Below, one piece after another: positions 1-5,963 of a stretch of DNA of 5,963 nucleotides. The notes below the pieces were generated by a model, which was not told where the DNA came from, did no database searches, and worked only from the letters and a program-made list of their open reading frames with translations. The DNA is taken from the NCBI GenBank assembly GCA_030590525.1, contig JAUUYI010000149.1:1-5963 (forward strand), written 5' to 3'. Both the position numbers and the translations under genes were made by a program. How positions within the stretch are numbered: the first letter of the stretch is position 1; every line of letters starts with the position of its first letter. The stretch comes from Sedimenticola sp. GTDB taxonomy: Bacteria; Pseudomonadota; Gammaproteobacteria; Chromatiales; Chromatiaceae.

Positions 1-944
1 ATGTACTCTGGTTCACTGGCCTGGGACGTCCCCACTATTATTATGACATCGAACGCATGCGGGATGACTTCAACCCGATGGCGCTCAATCTGACCAAGGG
101 GGCCATCACCTATGCCAACTACACCAGCACGGTTTCCCCAAGACATGCCTGGGAGGCACTGCACACGGACTGGGGCTATGGACTGGCGCATACTATCCAT
201 CGGTTCGCTCAGAAATTTGGCGGTATCCTCAATGGCCTCGACTATGCGATGTGGAATCCGGCTACCGATCCCTATATCGCCACCCACTATGATGCCCTCT
301 CGATCGATGGAAAATACGCTAACAAGCAGGCACTGAAAGAGCGCCTGATGCTCGTCGATTCCTATAAACCTCTAGTCGCCTACGTCGGCCGACTGGATGT
401 TCAGAAGGGTGTACACCTGATTCGCCATGCCCTGCATTATGCGTTACAAAATGGTGCCCAGTTTGTGTTGCTGGGGACCAGCCCGGAGCTGGGCATCAAC
501 AATGAGTTTTGGCACCTGAAGCATGAATTCAATGACAATCACGACTGCCATCTGGAGATCGGTTACAATGAAGAGTTGGCCCACCTGATTTATGCGGGTG
601 CTGACATGATCGTCGTACCGAGCATGTTCGAGCCCTGTGGTCTCACCCAGATGATTGCGCTGCGCTATGGCACTGTCCCCATCGTGCGTGCTGTTGGTGG
701 GCTATATGACACGGTCTTCGATTGGGATTATGGAGAAAAGCCCCGATCCAAGCGCAACGGCTACGTCTTTTATCAGGCAGATTTTCCAGCCCTGGAATCA
801 GCGATGCAACGCGCCATAGGCCTTTGGAATCATTACCCTGAATCCTTTCGGGAACTGGTTGCCAACGGTATGGCATACGATTACTCATGGAAGCACCCCG
901 GGCAAGAGTATGTAAACATCTATGATCAGGTGAGGGATAAGTAG
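1..944 (+). CDS. glgA: Glycogen/starch synthase, GT5 (3' part, N-terminus outside window)
   Basis: Transfers glucose from a nucleotide donor (ADP-glucose in most bacteria) to the non-reducing end of alpha-1,4-glucan in the cytoplasm. The frame is open from the first complete codon at 3 to a TAG at 942-944, giving 313 visible residues; the ATG at 57 is internal, because conserved sequence (FTGLGRPHYYYD) precedes it. Counting from position 3, I see KFGGILNG and LDY..WNP at the interdomain region, the donor-site motif GRLDVQKG (129-136, with R130 and K135 matching the catalytic Arg/Lys pair of GT5), and PSMFEPCGLTQ (207-217) with the conserved Glu210. The missing part is the N-terminal Rossmann domain with the KxGGL motif, roughly 170-190 residues. 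The wording (LDDFNP-like start, HLKHEFND, IYAGADM, NGYVF, AIGLW) resembles, from memory, cyanobacterial GlgA2 and plant SSIII/SSIV more than E. coli GlgA. First gene of a glgA-GH57-glgB run. Family is very secure; clade is an inference. Confidence 0.96.
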   Translation, partial: VLWFTGLGRPHYYYDIERMRDDFNPMALNLTKGAITYANYTSTVSPRHAWEALHTDWGYGLAHTIHRFAQKFGGILNGLDYAMWNPATDPYIATHYDALSIDGKYANKQALKERLMLVDSYKPLVAYVGRLDVQKGVHLIRHALHYALQNGAQFVLLGTSPELGINNEFWHLKHEFNDNHDCHLEIGYNEELAHLIYAGADMIVVPSMFEPCGLTQMIALRYGTVPIVRAVGGLYDTVFDWDYGEKPRSKRNGYVFYQADFPALESAMQRAIGLWNHYPESFRELVANGMAYDYSWKHPGQEYVNIYDQVRDK

Positions 945-979
945 TCGCACTCCCCATTGACAAGCAATACGAGATAATA

Positions 980-2425
980 ATGAACAATATGGAACAACGA
1001 TGTCCGATCAGCGGTGACGAAGAGACCGCTCTGGAAGCTATGCACCAGGGGCGTGCGAAGCGTCTGCCCCAGGGCGGTATTGATTTCAGCAGCGCCCGCA
1101 GTGCCTGTGCCATTGCTCTGCACATGCATCAGCCTTTGATACCGGCCGGTGGAGACGACCTTGGTACGGCTGCCATTATCTCCAATCTCCAGTACATGAT
1201 GGAGCACCAGGATATCGGTGACAACCACAATGCCTCTGCATTTGCCCATTGTTATCAGCGGATGGGCGAGATCATTCCCCGGCTGGTGGGAGAGGGCAAG
1301 GCGCCGCGGGTCATGCTGGAGTACTCCGGTACCTTGCTGCATGGCCTGCAGCAGATGGGGAGAGAGGATATCATCGACAGCCTGAGAGGCATCACAGTCA
1401 ATCCGGCCTACCAGCCCCATGTGGAATGGCTGGCTGCCCCCTGGGGGCATGCCGTTGCACCCTCAACCCCGGTGCAGGACTATCGACTCCATGTGCTGGC
1501 CTGGCAACAGCACTTTGCCAATCTGTTCGGCTATGAGGCATTGGAACGGGTCAGGGGCTTTTCCCCCTCGGAGATGGCGTTGCCCAATCATCCGGATGTG
1601 GCCTATGAATTCGTAAAAACCCTGGTCGATTGCGGTCTGCAATGGGTGCTGGTGCAGGAGCACACGGTCGAGGAACCGGAAACGGGACGCAACCCTGCCC
1701 GGCCCCATCTGCCCCACCGCCTGGTTTGCCGCAACAGCCGGGGAGAAACGGTGGAGATCATCGCTATTGTAAAAACCCAGGGGTCAGACACTAAACTGGT
1801 AGCCCAGATGCAGCCCTGGTACGAAGCTCAGAGCCTGAACCGACAGGAGCTGGCAGGGCAGTCCATCCCACCCCTGGTGACCCAGATCGCCGATGGTGAG
1901 AATGGTGGCGTGATGATGAATGAATTTCCGTCCAAGTTTGAAGAGGTGGTCGCCAACGCCTCTCACAGCGATGTACCGCTGATGAATGCCAGTGAATACC
2001 TGGAGCAGTTGTTTGACCAGGGTATTACTATCGATGACCTTCCGGAGCTACAGCCACTGTACCAGAAGATGATCTGGGAACGTATCCAGCCCGGTGATGG
2101 TCCAGAGCGTCTGAATCAGGCGATAGAGGCTTTGAAGGCGGAACAGCATCAGTTTCACATGGAGGGGGGGAGCTGGACCAGTGACCTCTCCTGGGTGAAG
2201 GGTTATGAAAATCTACTCGGTCCCATGGAGGAGACGAGCGCACTGTTCAACGAGGTGGTGATCAAGCCGGGGGCCGCTACCAACACCTCTCAGTACCGCA
2301 ACGCACTCTATCATCTCTTGTGCTCGCAGACTTCCTGTTACCGTTACTGGGGGCAGGGCCTCTGGACCGATTACGGTCGTGAGATCTGTCGTCGAACCAT
2401 CGATATCCTGAAGCACGATTTCTAG
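980..2425 (+). CDS. GH57 family glycoside hydrolase/glucanotransferase, glycogen-operon type
   Basis: A 481-residue cytoplasmic protein without signal peptide or membrane segment. GH57 enzymes are retaining alpha-glucan-active enzymes (amylase, 4-alpha-glucanotransferase, branching enzyme, amylopullulanase). Visible family signatures in order: HMHQP (48-52), EYSGTLL (114-120), WGHAV (155-159), GFSPSEMA (193-200) where Glu198 is the likely nucleophile, and ADGENGG (304-310) where Asp305 is the likely acid/base. The C-terminal helical part has [13 protein letters not shown] (446-458). Both catalytic positions look intact, so it is probably active. It lacks the size and, as far as I can tell, the signatures of the characterised GH57 branching enzymes. 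Start chosen at 980, with only a weak GAG (971-973) upstream; an in-frame ATG at 989 is equally possible. It lies 35 nt after glgA and 19 nt before glgB, so a role in glycogen remodelling (chain trimming, transfer or debranching) is inferred. Exact substrate unknown. Confidence 0.88.
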   Translation: MNNMEQRCPISGDEETALEAMHQGRAKRLPQGGIDFSSARSACAIALHMHQPLIPAGGDDLGTAAIISNLQYMMEHQDIGDNHNASAFAHCYQRMGEIIPRLVGEGKAPRVMLEYSGTLLHGLQQMGREDIIDSLRGITVNPAYQPHVEWLAAPWGHAVAPSTPVQDYRLHVLAWQQHFANLFGYEALERVRGFSPSEMALPNHPDVAYEFVKTLVDCGLQWVLVQEHTVEEPETGRNPARPHLPHRLVCRNSRGETVEIIAIVKTQGSDTKLVAQMQPWYEAQSLNRQELAGQSIPPLVTQIADGENGGVMMNEFPSKFEEVVANASHSDVPLMNASEYLEQLFDQGITIDDLPELQPLYQKMIWERIQPGDGPERLNQAIEALKAEQHQFHMEGGSWTSDLSWVKGYENLLGPMEETSALFNEVVIKPGAATNTSQYRNALYHLLCSQTSCYRYWGQGLWTDYGREICRRTIDILKHDF

Positions 2426-2434
2426 AGAACCTGT

Positions 2435-2441
2435 CGGAGGT
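2435..2441 (+). promoter_or_regulatory. Strong Shine-Dalgarno of glgB
   Basis: CGGAGGT, with the GGAGG core at 2436-2440, ends four bases before the ATG at 2445. It supports that start and is much stronger than the ribosome site of the GH57 gene upstream, so GlgB may be translated more efficiently than its operon partner. No promoter is evident in the 19-nt gap. Confidence 0.75.
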
Positions 2442-2444
2442 CTC

Positions 2445-4643
2445 ATGACCCGAACTGAAGATAAGAGCAAGCTTGATCCTGACCTGCAGAAGATAATCGA
2501 TGCCTGCCACCACGATCCGTTTTCGGTGCTGGGTCTGCACTCCGCAGGCAGCCAGGCACTGGTCCGGGTATTTCTACCCCATGCGGAGGAGGTGAGCCTG
2601 GCGGAGGGCAATCTGCCTCTGCAACGCATCGGGGGGACCGACTTTTTCGAATGGCGGGGTCCGGCCGACAGCGTGTCGGCCGGCTATCGGCTGATCTGGA
2701 AGGACGACCAGCATCGGGAACATATCCGACACGATCCCTATACTTATCCTCCCCAGCTGAGCGATTATGATCTTCACCTGTTCGGTGAGGGTCGGCATCA
2801 TCATAGCTACCTTTTCCTGGGTGCCAGGGTGCACGAGGTGGATGGGACGGCTGGCATTCTGTTCGCAGTCTGGGCGCCCAATGCGGAACGGGTGAGCGTG
2901 ACCGGCGATTTCAACCGCTGGGATGGCCGCTGTCACCCGATGCGGGTGAGGAGCGGGGGTATCTGGGAACTGTTTATACCAGACCTCTCCCCTGGCGCCC
3001 TCTACAAATACGAAATACGCAGCCGCCATGACGGCAGCCTGCACCTGAAAACCGATCCCTATGGCCGTGGTCATGAGCTGAGCCCGGCCACCGCCTCCAT
3101 CGCTCAACCCAAGGAACAGTACAGCTGGCGCGATCAACGGTGGATGCAGGCGAGAGCAGAGCATGACTGGCAGCACACCTCTATGTCGATCTATGAGGTG
3201 CACCTCGGTTCCTGGCGGCGCGGCCCCGAGGGTGAGATGCTTAACTACCGGGATCTCGCGCATCAACTGGTGGACTATCTCAAGGAGATGGGGTTCAACT
3301 ATGTGGAGCTGCTACCCATCACGGAACATCCCTATGACCTCTCATGGGGTTACCAGGCTACCGGCTACTTCGCCCCCACCAGCCGCTTTGGTATTCCCGA
3401 CGACTTCCGCTATCTGGTCGATCATTGTCACGCCAACGGGATCGGTCTCATCCTCGACTGGGTGCCGGCCCATTTTCCCAAGGACGCCCATGGCCTTGCC
3501 CGCTTCGATGGGACCCCGCTCTATGAGCATGCAGATCCGCGCAAGGGAGAGCACCTGGACTGGGAGACCCTCATCTATAATTATGGTCGGAATGAGGTAA
3601 AGTGTTTTCTCATCTCTTCCGCGGTCTTCTGGTTGCAGGAGTTCCATATCGATGCACTGCGGGTCGATGCAGTGGCCTCGATGCTCTATCTCGACTATTC
3701 CCGGGAAGAGTGGGTACCCAATGAGTTCGGGGGCAATGAAAATCTGGAGGCGATAGACTTCATGCGCCAGCTCAATGAGGTGACGCATGCTGAGGCACCC
3801 GGGACACTGATGATGGCCGAGGAATCGACCTCCTGGCCACAGGTGACGAAACCGACTGACCAGGGTGGCCTCGGCTTCGACCTGAAATGGAACATGGGGT
3901 GGATGAATGATACGCTGAAGTATTTTGCCCAGGATCCGGTTCACCGACGCTACGCCCATGACACGCTGACCTTCAGCATGCTCTACGCCTTTACCGAGAA
4001 CTTTCTGCTTCCCTTTTCTCATGACGAAGTGGTTCATGGTAAGCAGTCCATGCTGCACAAGATGCCGGGCGACGAGTGGCAGCGCTTCGCCAATCTGCGG
4101 TTGCTCTACACGTACATGTATTCCCATCCGGGTAAAAAGCTGCTGTTCATGGGTACCGAGTTCGGCCAGGGTAACGAATGGAACAGCCAGCAGCCACTGG
4201 ACTGGTGGGTGCTGGACTACCCCTCCCACCAGGGTATCCAGGAGCTGGTCAAGGATCTGAACCATTTCTACCACGCCGAGCCCGCCCTCTATACCCGTGA
4301 ATTCGACTGGGAAGGTTTCGAATGGATAGACTGCGGTGATGCCGAACAGTCGGTCCTCAGTTATCTGCGCAAAGGTGGGGACAGATCACTGGTGATTATC
4401 CTGAACTTCACCCCGATACCGCGGGAGAACTACCGTATCGGGCTGCCGGAACCGGGCCAGTGGCAGGAAACTTTCAATTCTGATTCAAGCTTCTATGGTG
4501 GCAGTAATATGGGCAATGGAACCCTTAAGCAGGAAGCAGAGGAGAAAGAGTGGATGGGCCGCCCCTATTCGATTACCGTCACCCTGCCACCTCTCGCGGG
4601 CATCATACTGCAACCGGTTCAAGACGATATCCCACCGGACTGA
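2445..4643 (+). CDS. glgB: 1,4-alpha-glucan branching enzyme (GH13, long form)
   Basis: Cuts an alpha-1,4 chain and re-attaches it through an alpha-1,6 bond, creating glycogen branches in the cytoplasm. At 732 residues it matches the long, E. coli-like form (about 728). An N1 domain covers roughly residues 12-115 ([11 protein letters not shown] at 22-32). A CBM48 domain follows at about 125-215 ([19 protein letters not shown], 140-161). The GH13 barrel then has DWVPAHF (338-344), DALRVDAV (403-410) with nucleophile Asp408, AEES (458-461) with acid/base Glu459, and [10 protein letters not shown] (524-533) with transition-state Asp527. These correspond to E. coli Asp405, Glu458 and Asp526. The C-terminal beta domain ends in [10 protein letters not shown]. 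All catalytic residues are present and no frame disruption is seen. Start fixed by a strong GGAGG four bases upstream. Last gene of the glg operon, facing the YkuD gene convergently. Confidence 0.98.
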   Translation: MTRTEDKSKLDPDLQKIIDACHHDPFSVLGLHSAGSQALVRVFLPHAEEVSLAEGNLPLQRIGGTDFFEWRGPADSVSAGYRLIWKDDQHREHIRHDPYTYPPQLSDYDLHLFGEGRHHHSYLFLGARVHEVDGTAGILFAVWAPNAERVSVTGDFNRWDGRCHPMRVRSGGIWELFIPDLSPGALYKYEIRSRHDGSLHLKTDPYGRGHELSPATASIAQPKEQYSWRDQRWMQARAEHDWQHTSMSIYEVHLGSWRRGPEGEMLNYRDLAHQLVDYLKEMGFNYVELLPITEHPYDLSWGYQATGYFAPTSRFGIPDDFRYLVDHCHANGIGLILDWVPAHFPKDAHGLARFDGTPLYEHADPRKGEHLDWETLIYNYGRNEVKCFLISSAVFWLQEFHIDALRVDAVASMLYLDYSREEWVPNEFGGNENLEAIDFMRQLNEVTHAEAPGTLMMAEESTSWPQVTKPTDQGGLGFDLKWNMGWMNDTLKYFAQDPVHRRYAHDTLTFSMLYAFTENFLLPFSHDEVVHGKQSMLHKMPGDEWQRFANLRLLYTYMYSHPGKKLLFMGTEFGQGNEWNSQQPLDWWVLDYPSHQGIQELVKDLNHFYHAEPALYTREFDWEGFEWIDCGDAEQSVLSYLRKGGDRSLVIILNFTPIPRENYRIGLPEPGQWQETFNSDSSFYGGSNMGNGTLKQEAEEKEWMGRPYSITVTLPPLAGIILQPVQDDIPPD

Positions 4644-4650
4644 GCGGTGG
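4632..4650 (+). other. Small hairpin spanning the glgB stop codon
   Basis: CCACCG (4632-4637) and CGGTGG (4645-4650) are perfect 6-bp complements separated by seven bases, and the loop carries the TGA stop (4641-4643). There is no T-run after it, so it is not a standard intrinsic terminator. It abuts the larger hairpin at 4650. It may be chance, since the left arm encodes the last residues of GlgB. Confidence 0.35.
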
Positions 4651-4701
4651 TAAGCAACCAGTTAAACCTATACCTCTCGACAGGGTTAACTGGGTGCTTG
4701 C
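4650..4701 (+). terminator. Long imperfect hairpin downstream of glgB (possible 3' end element)
   Basis: Arms 4650-4669 and 4682-4701 pair over 20 positions: 17 Watson-Crick pairs, one U-G wobble (4651/4700) and two A-G mismatches, around a 12-base loop. It begins seven bases after the glgB stop, where a transcript end or an mRNA-stabilising structure would be expected. No U-tract follows on either strand, so a Rho-independent terminator in the strict sense is not supported. An mRNA 3'-protection role or a decayed repeat are alternatives. Confidence 0.45.
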
Positions 4702-4713
4702 TCAGGTTCAGAC

Positions 4714-4750
4714 TTCATGACCACAAGTTTAATGATCAAAGGGTTATGAA
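4714..4750 (+). other. Weak inverted repeat in the intergenic region
   Basis: TTCATGACC (4714-4722) can pair with GGTTATGAA (4742-4750), eight Watson-Crick pairs plus one G-U, around a 19-base loop. The surrounding 4702-4785 is AT-richer than the genes and holds no credible ORF. Function unknown; the stem is short enough to be coincidental. Confidence 0.2.
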
Positions 4751-4785
4751 CTTATCCGGGAATTTAATCTGAGACCAAAACTCTC

Positions 4786-4864
4786 GTAGATTGGTGCTGA
4801 GCTGGCGAAGCCCAACATAGAATTCGCACTGAAAGTTGGGCTTCGTTCCTCAGCGCCAACCTAC
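4786..4864. repeat. 79-nt long-armed palindrome, probable dispersed intergenic repeat
   Basis: Left arm 4786-4816 and right arm 4835-4864 form a near-perfect inverted repeat. The outer 16 positions (4786-4801 with 4849-4864) pair with one mismatch and one wobble. An asymmetric internal loop follows (CTGG 4802-4805 opposite TTC 4846-4848). The inner 11 bp (4806-4816 CGAAGCCCAAC with 4835-4845) are perfect, closing an 18-base loop. Each arm also contains its own TTGG/CCAA pair, so two side-by-side smaller hairpins are an alternative fold. This GTTGGGC...GCCAACCTAC style recalls the short palindromic repeats scattered between genes in many proteobacteria. It lies 36 nt past the YkuD stop. In the minus direction the stem is followed after about six bases by only TTTT, so it could also act as a weak terminator for that gene. 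Confidence 0.75.
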
Positions 4865-4900
4865 ATCATGCTCATTGGTATCGATACATTATCCGCGCGA

Positions 4901-5419
4901 TCAGGATATCTGAGGTTGCTCATCGATAATGCTGACTTCAGTGCCGGTTTCGACCAGCTGGTAGAGTTCCACGACGTCTTTATTCAGCATGCGAACACAA
5001 CCCGCTGAGGCCGGAGTCCCGATCAACGCTTCATCACTGGTGCCATGAATATATATGTACCTGTTGCAGCTATCTATCTGACCACCCTGGTTTATGCCCG
5101 GCTCCATTCCCTCCAGCCACAGGATGCGGCTGGTGATTACATCATCCGGCAACGCCACCCCCTCTGCCTGCAGCCTATGTAGATTGCCTCTTGGCAAACG
5201 GCCTTTGAATACCTCATAAATCGGCATGGAACCACCAATTTTACTCTTGATGCGGTGCAGGCCAGTGGGGGTTTTATGGCTGCCATTCCGACAGCCAGTG
5301 CCGTATCTGGAGGTGGATATGGGGTACCGTCTTATTTCGTTTCCCTCACTGTCGAGCAAGTAAAGGGTCTGCCTGGCGACATCCATACTGATAGCGTTCA
5401 TGGGCGTAGTATGACTCAT
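4901..5419 (-). CDS. Leaderless YkuD-family L,D-transpeptidase/L,D-carboxypeptidase
   Basis: A 172-residue single-domain YkuD protein. These cysteine enzymes act on the L,D (meso-DAP to D-Ala) bond of peptidoglycan stem peptides. The signature is clear: IHGT (124-127), then S138-A-G-C141-V-R143, with Cys141 the nucleophile, His125 the likely partner and Arg143 the usual substrate-binding Arg. KTPTGLHRI (49-57) is the typical early YkuD motif. The N-terminus (MSHTTPMNAISMDV) has no hydrophobic stretch, so no signal peptide or lipobox and probably cytoplasmic. Leaderless YkuD proteins such as Acinetobacter ElsL are reported to be cytoplasmic L,D-carboxypeptidases of peptidoglycan recycling; I infer the same role. 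The start is taken from the ATGA overlap with the regulator upstream; no Shine-Dalgarno is visible, and ATGs at residues 7 and 12 remain possible. Fold is secure; reaction is inferred. Confidence 0.93.
   Translation of the reverse strand: MSHTTPMNAISMDVARQTLYLLDSEGNEIRRYPISTSRYGTGCRNGSHKTPTGLHRIKSKIGGSMPIYEVFKGRLPRGNLHRLQAEGVALPDDVITSRILWLEGMEPGINQGGQIDSCNRYIYIHGTSDEALIGTPASAGCVRMLNKDVVELYQLVETGTEVSIIDEQPQIS
5416..5419 (-). other. ATGA stop/start overlap (cbbR stop, YkuD start)
   Basis: Read on the minus strand, the four bases are ATGA: the regulator ends with TGA (5418-5416) and the YkuD gene starts with ATG (5419-5417). The bases just upstream are C-rich with no purine-rich ribosome site, so re-initiation after the regulator is the simplest way to translate the downstream gene. 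Confidence 0.7.
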
Positions 5420-5963
5420 GTGGCAGGGGGGTGGATGCCAGGCGACGCAATGCCGTAGTTTTCCCGTTCGGCGATCAGGAAATCATAGAAGGCCTGGGTC
5501 ACGACGGAGAGCTGTTTGCCTTTGGGATAGACCAGGTACCATTGCCGCTCCAGGGGGAACCCTTCCACGTCCAGAACCGCCAGTGGGCCATCGTCACCCT
5601 CCAGGGAGAGGGTGTGGTGGGAGAGAGCCGCCAGCCCGAGGCCGCCGGCCACCGCCTGCTTGATCGCTTCGTTGCTGCCAAGCTCCAGCCGAACCCGGGC
5701 CTGGAGTCCGTGATCGGAGAACAGTTTCTCCACCGTTTTACGGGTGCCGGATCCAGGCTCCCGTAGAATAAAGGGTTCCTCCAGCAGCCGGCTGAGGGGG
5801 ATCCGCTGCTGCCCGACCAGGGGATGTCCCCGGGGTGCCAGAACTACCAGTGGGTTGGGCAGGAAAGGGTGGGCATCCAGATCCATATTTTCAGGGGGTT
5901 GTCCCAATATGTAGAGGTCGTCCATGTTCTGGTTGATGCGCTCCAGCAGCTGCTTGCGATTGG
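5416..5963 (-). CDS. cbbR: LysR-type regulator of CbbR type (C-terminal part, 5' end outside window)
   Basis: About 181 C-terminal residues of a LysR-family regulator; the frame stays open to the window edge, so the ATG at 5925 is internal. The missing part, roughly 130 residues, would carry the winged helix-turn-helix. The visible region is the effector-binding domain. Features typical of CbbR, from memory: NRKQLLERINQNMDDLYILG just before and after the internal Met, GQPPE, the strand LVVLAPRGHPL, FILREPGSGTR, then SNEAIKQAVAGGLGLAALS and the end RQWYLVYPKGKQLSVVTQAF. CbbR activates Calvin-Benson cbb operons in response to metabolites such as RuBP, NADPH or ATP, depending on species; its usual target lies divergently upstream, beyond this window. 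It overlaps the downstream YkuD gene by 4 nt. LysR family is very secure; the CbbR assignment is strong but made on the C-terminal half only. Another autotrophy-linked LysR is the alternative. Confidence 0.88.
   Translation of the reverse strand, partial: NRKQLLERINQNMDDLYILGQPPENMDLDAHPFLPNPLVVLAPRGHPLVGQQRIPLSRLLEEPFILREPGSGTRKTVEKLFSDHGLQARVRLELGSNEAIKQAVAGGLGLAALSHHTLSLEGDDGPLAVLDVEGFPLERQWYLVYPKGKQLSVVTQAFYDFLIAERENYGIASPGIHPPAT

Noticed and set aside
57..59. ATG as start of a short glgA
   Set aside because: The frame is open upstream to the window edge and encodes conserved GT5 residues, so the gene is cut by the window rather than starting here.
643..1450. Two minus-strand open frames across the glgA/GH57 junction
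   Set aside because: They overlap two well-supported plus-strand genes and each other, and show no motif or start signal.
2164..2170. Run of seven G in the GH57 gene as a phase-variation tract
   Set aside because: The run is short and encodes ordinary Gly-Gly; the frame is intact and a metabolic enzyme is an unlikely phase-variable target.
2574..3266. 230-codon antisense open frame over the N-terminal part of glgB
   Set aside because: Same reasoning: it mirrors the conserved N1/CBM48 coding region and encodes a composition without family features.
3342..4274. 310-codon open frame antisense to glgB
   Set aside because: It lies entirely opposite the GH13 catalytic region, has no recognisable domain and no convincing ribosome site; glgB itself is certain, so this is a codon-bias shadow.
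4774..4864. Palindrome plus TTTT as a standard intrinsic terminator for the YkuD gene
   Set aside because: Only four T follow the stem, about six bases away and interrupted by purines; the arm symmetry fits a repeat better. A secondary terminator role is left open in the feature entry.
4644..4900. Small gene, tRNA or CRISPR in the intergenic region
   Set aside because: No tRNA arms, no repeated spacer pattern and no ORF with a credible start; the region is explained by inverted repeats.
5426..5431. Run of six G/C at the 3' end of cbbR as a slippage site affecting the coupled gene
   Set aside because: Six bases is too short to argue for programmed slippage, and both frames read cleanly.
5923..5925. 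ATG as start of a 169-residue stand-alone effector domain
   Set aside because: The frame continues to the window edge with CbbR-like residues, so this Met is internal to a full LysR protein.

Overview
The window reads as a chromosomal segment of an autotrophic, glycogen-storing proteobacterium. A sulfur-oxidising gammaproteobacterium of the Chromatiales/Sedimenticola kind is my best guess. That rests on a CbbR-type Calvin-cycle regulator, a full glycogen-synthesis gene set, moderately GC-rich codon use, and a short palindromic repeat of a style I associate with such genomes. The lineage is an inference; no rRNA or other taxonomic marker is present.

Layout. Positions 1-944 (+) hold the 3' two-thirds of a GT5 glycogen/starch synthase (glgA), cut by the window edge. 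After 35 nt comes a complete GH57 glycoside hydrolase (980-2425, +). After another 19 nt comes a complete long-form glycogen branching enzyme, glgB (2445-4643, +). Tight spacing and shared strand indicate one operon. A 257-nt convergent intergenic region (4644-4900) follows. It holds a small hairpin over the glgB stop, a 20-bp imperfect hairpin (4650-4701), a weaker hairpin (4714-4750) and a 79-nt long-armed palindrome that looks like a dispersed repeat (4786-4864). On the minus strand, the C-terminal effector domain of a LysR regulator of CbbR type (5416-5963, 5' end outside the window) overlaps by 4 nt (ATGA) with a complete, leaderless YkuD-fold L,D-transpeptidase/carboxypeptidase (4901-5419).

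How they work together. GlgA extends alpha-1,4-glucan from a nucleotide-sugar donor and GlgB adds alpha-1,6 branches. The GH57 enzyme, whose two catalytic residues appear intact, probably trims, transfers or otherwise remodels the same glucan; its exact reaction cannot be read from sequence. The opposing pair joins a carbon-fixation regulator to a probable cytoplasmic peptidoglycan-recycling enzyme, linked by apparent translational coupling rather than by an obvious pathway.

Nothing here amounts to a wholly new system. The points most worth following are the uncharacterised GH57 enzyme inside the glg operon, the cyanobacterial/plant SSIII-IV-like character of GlgA, the cbbR-YkuD coupling and the palindromic repeat.
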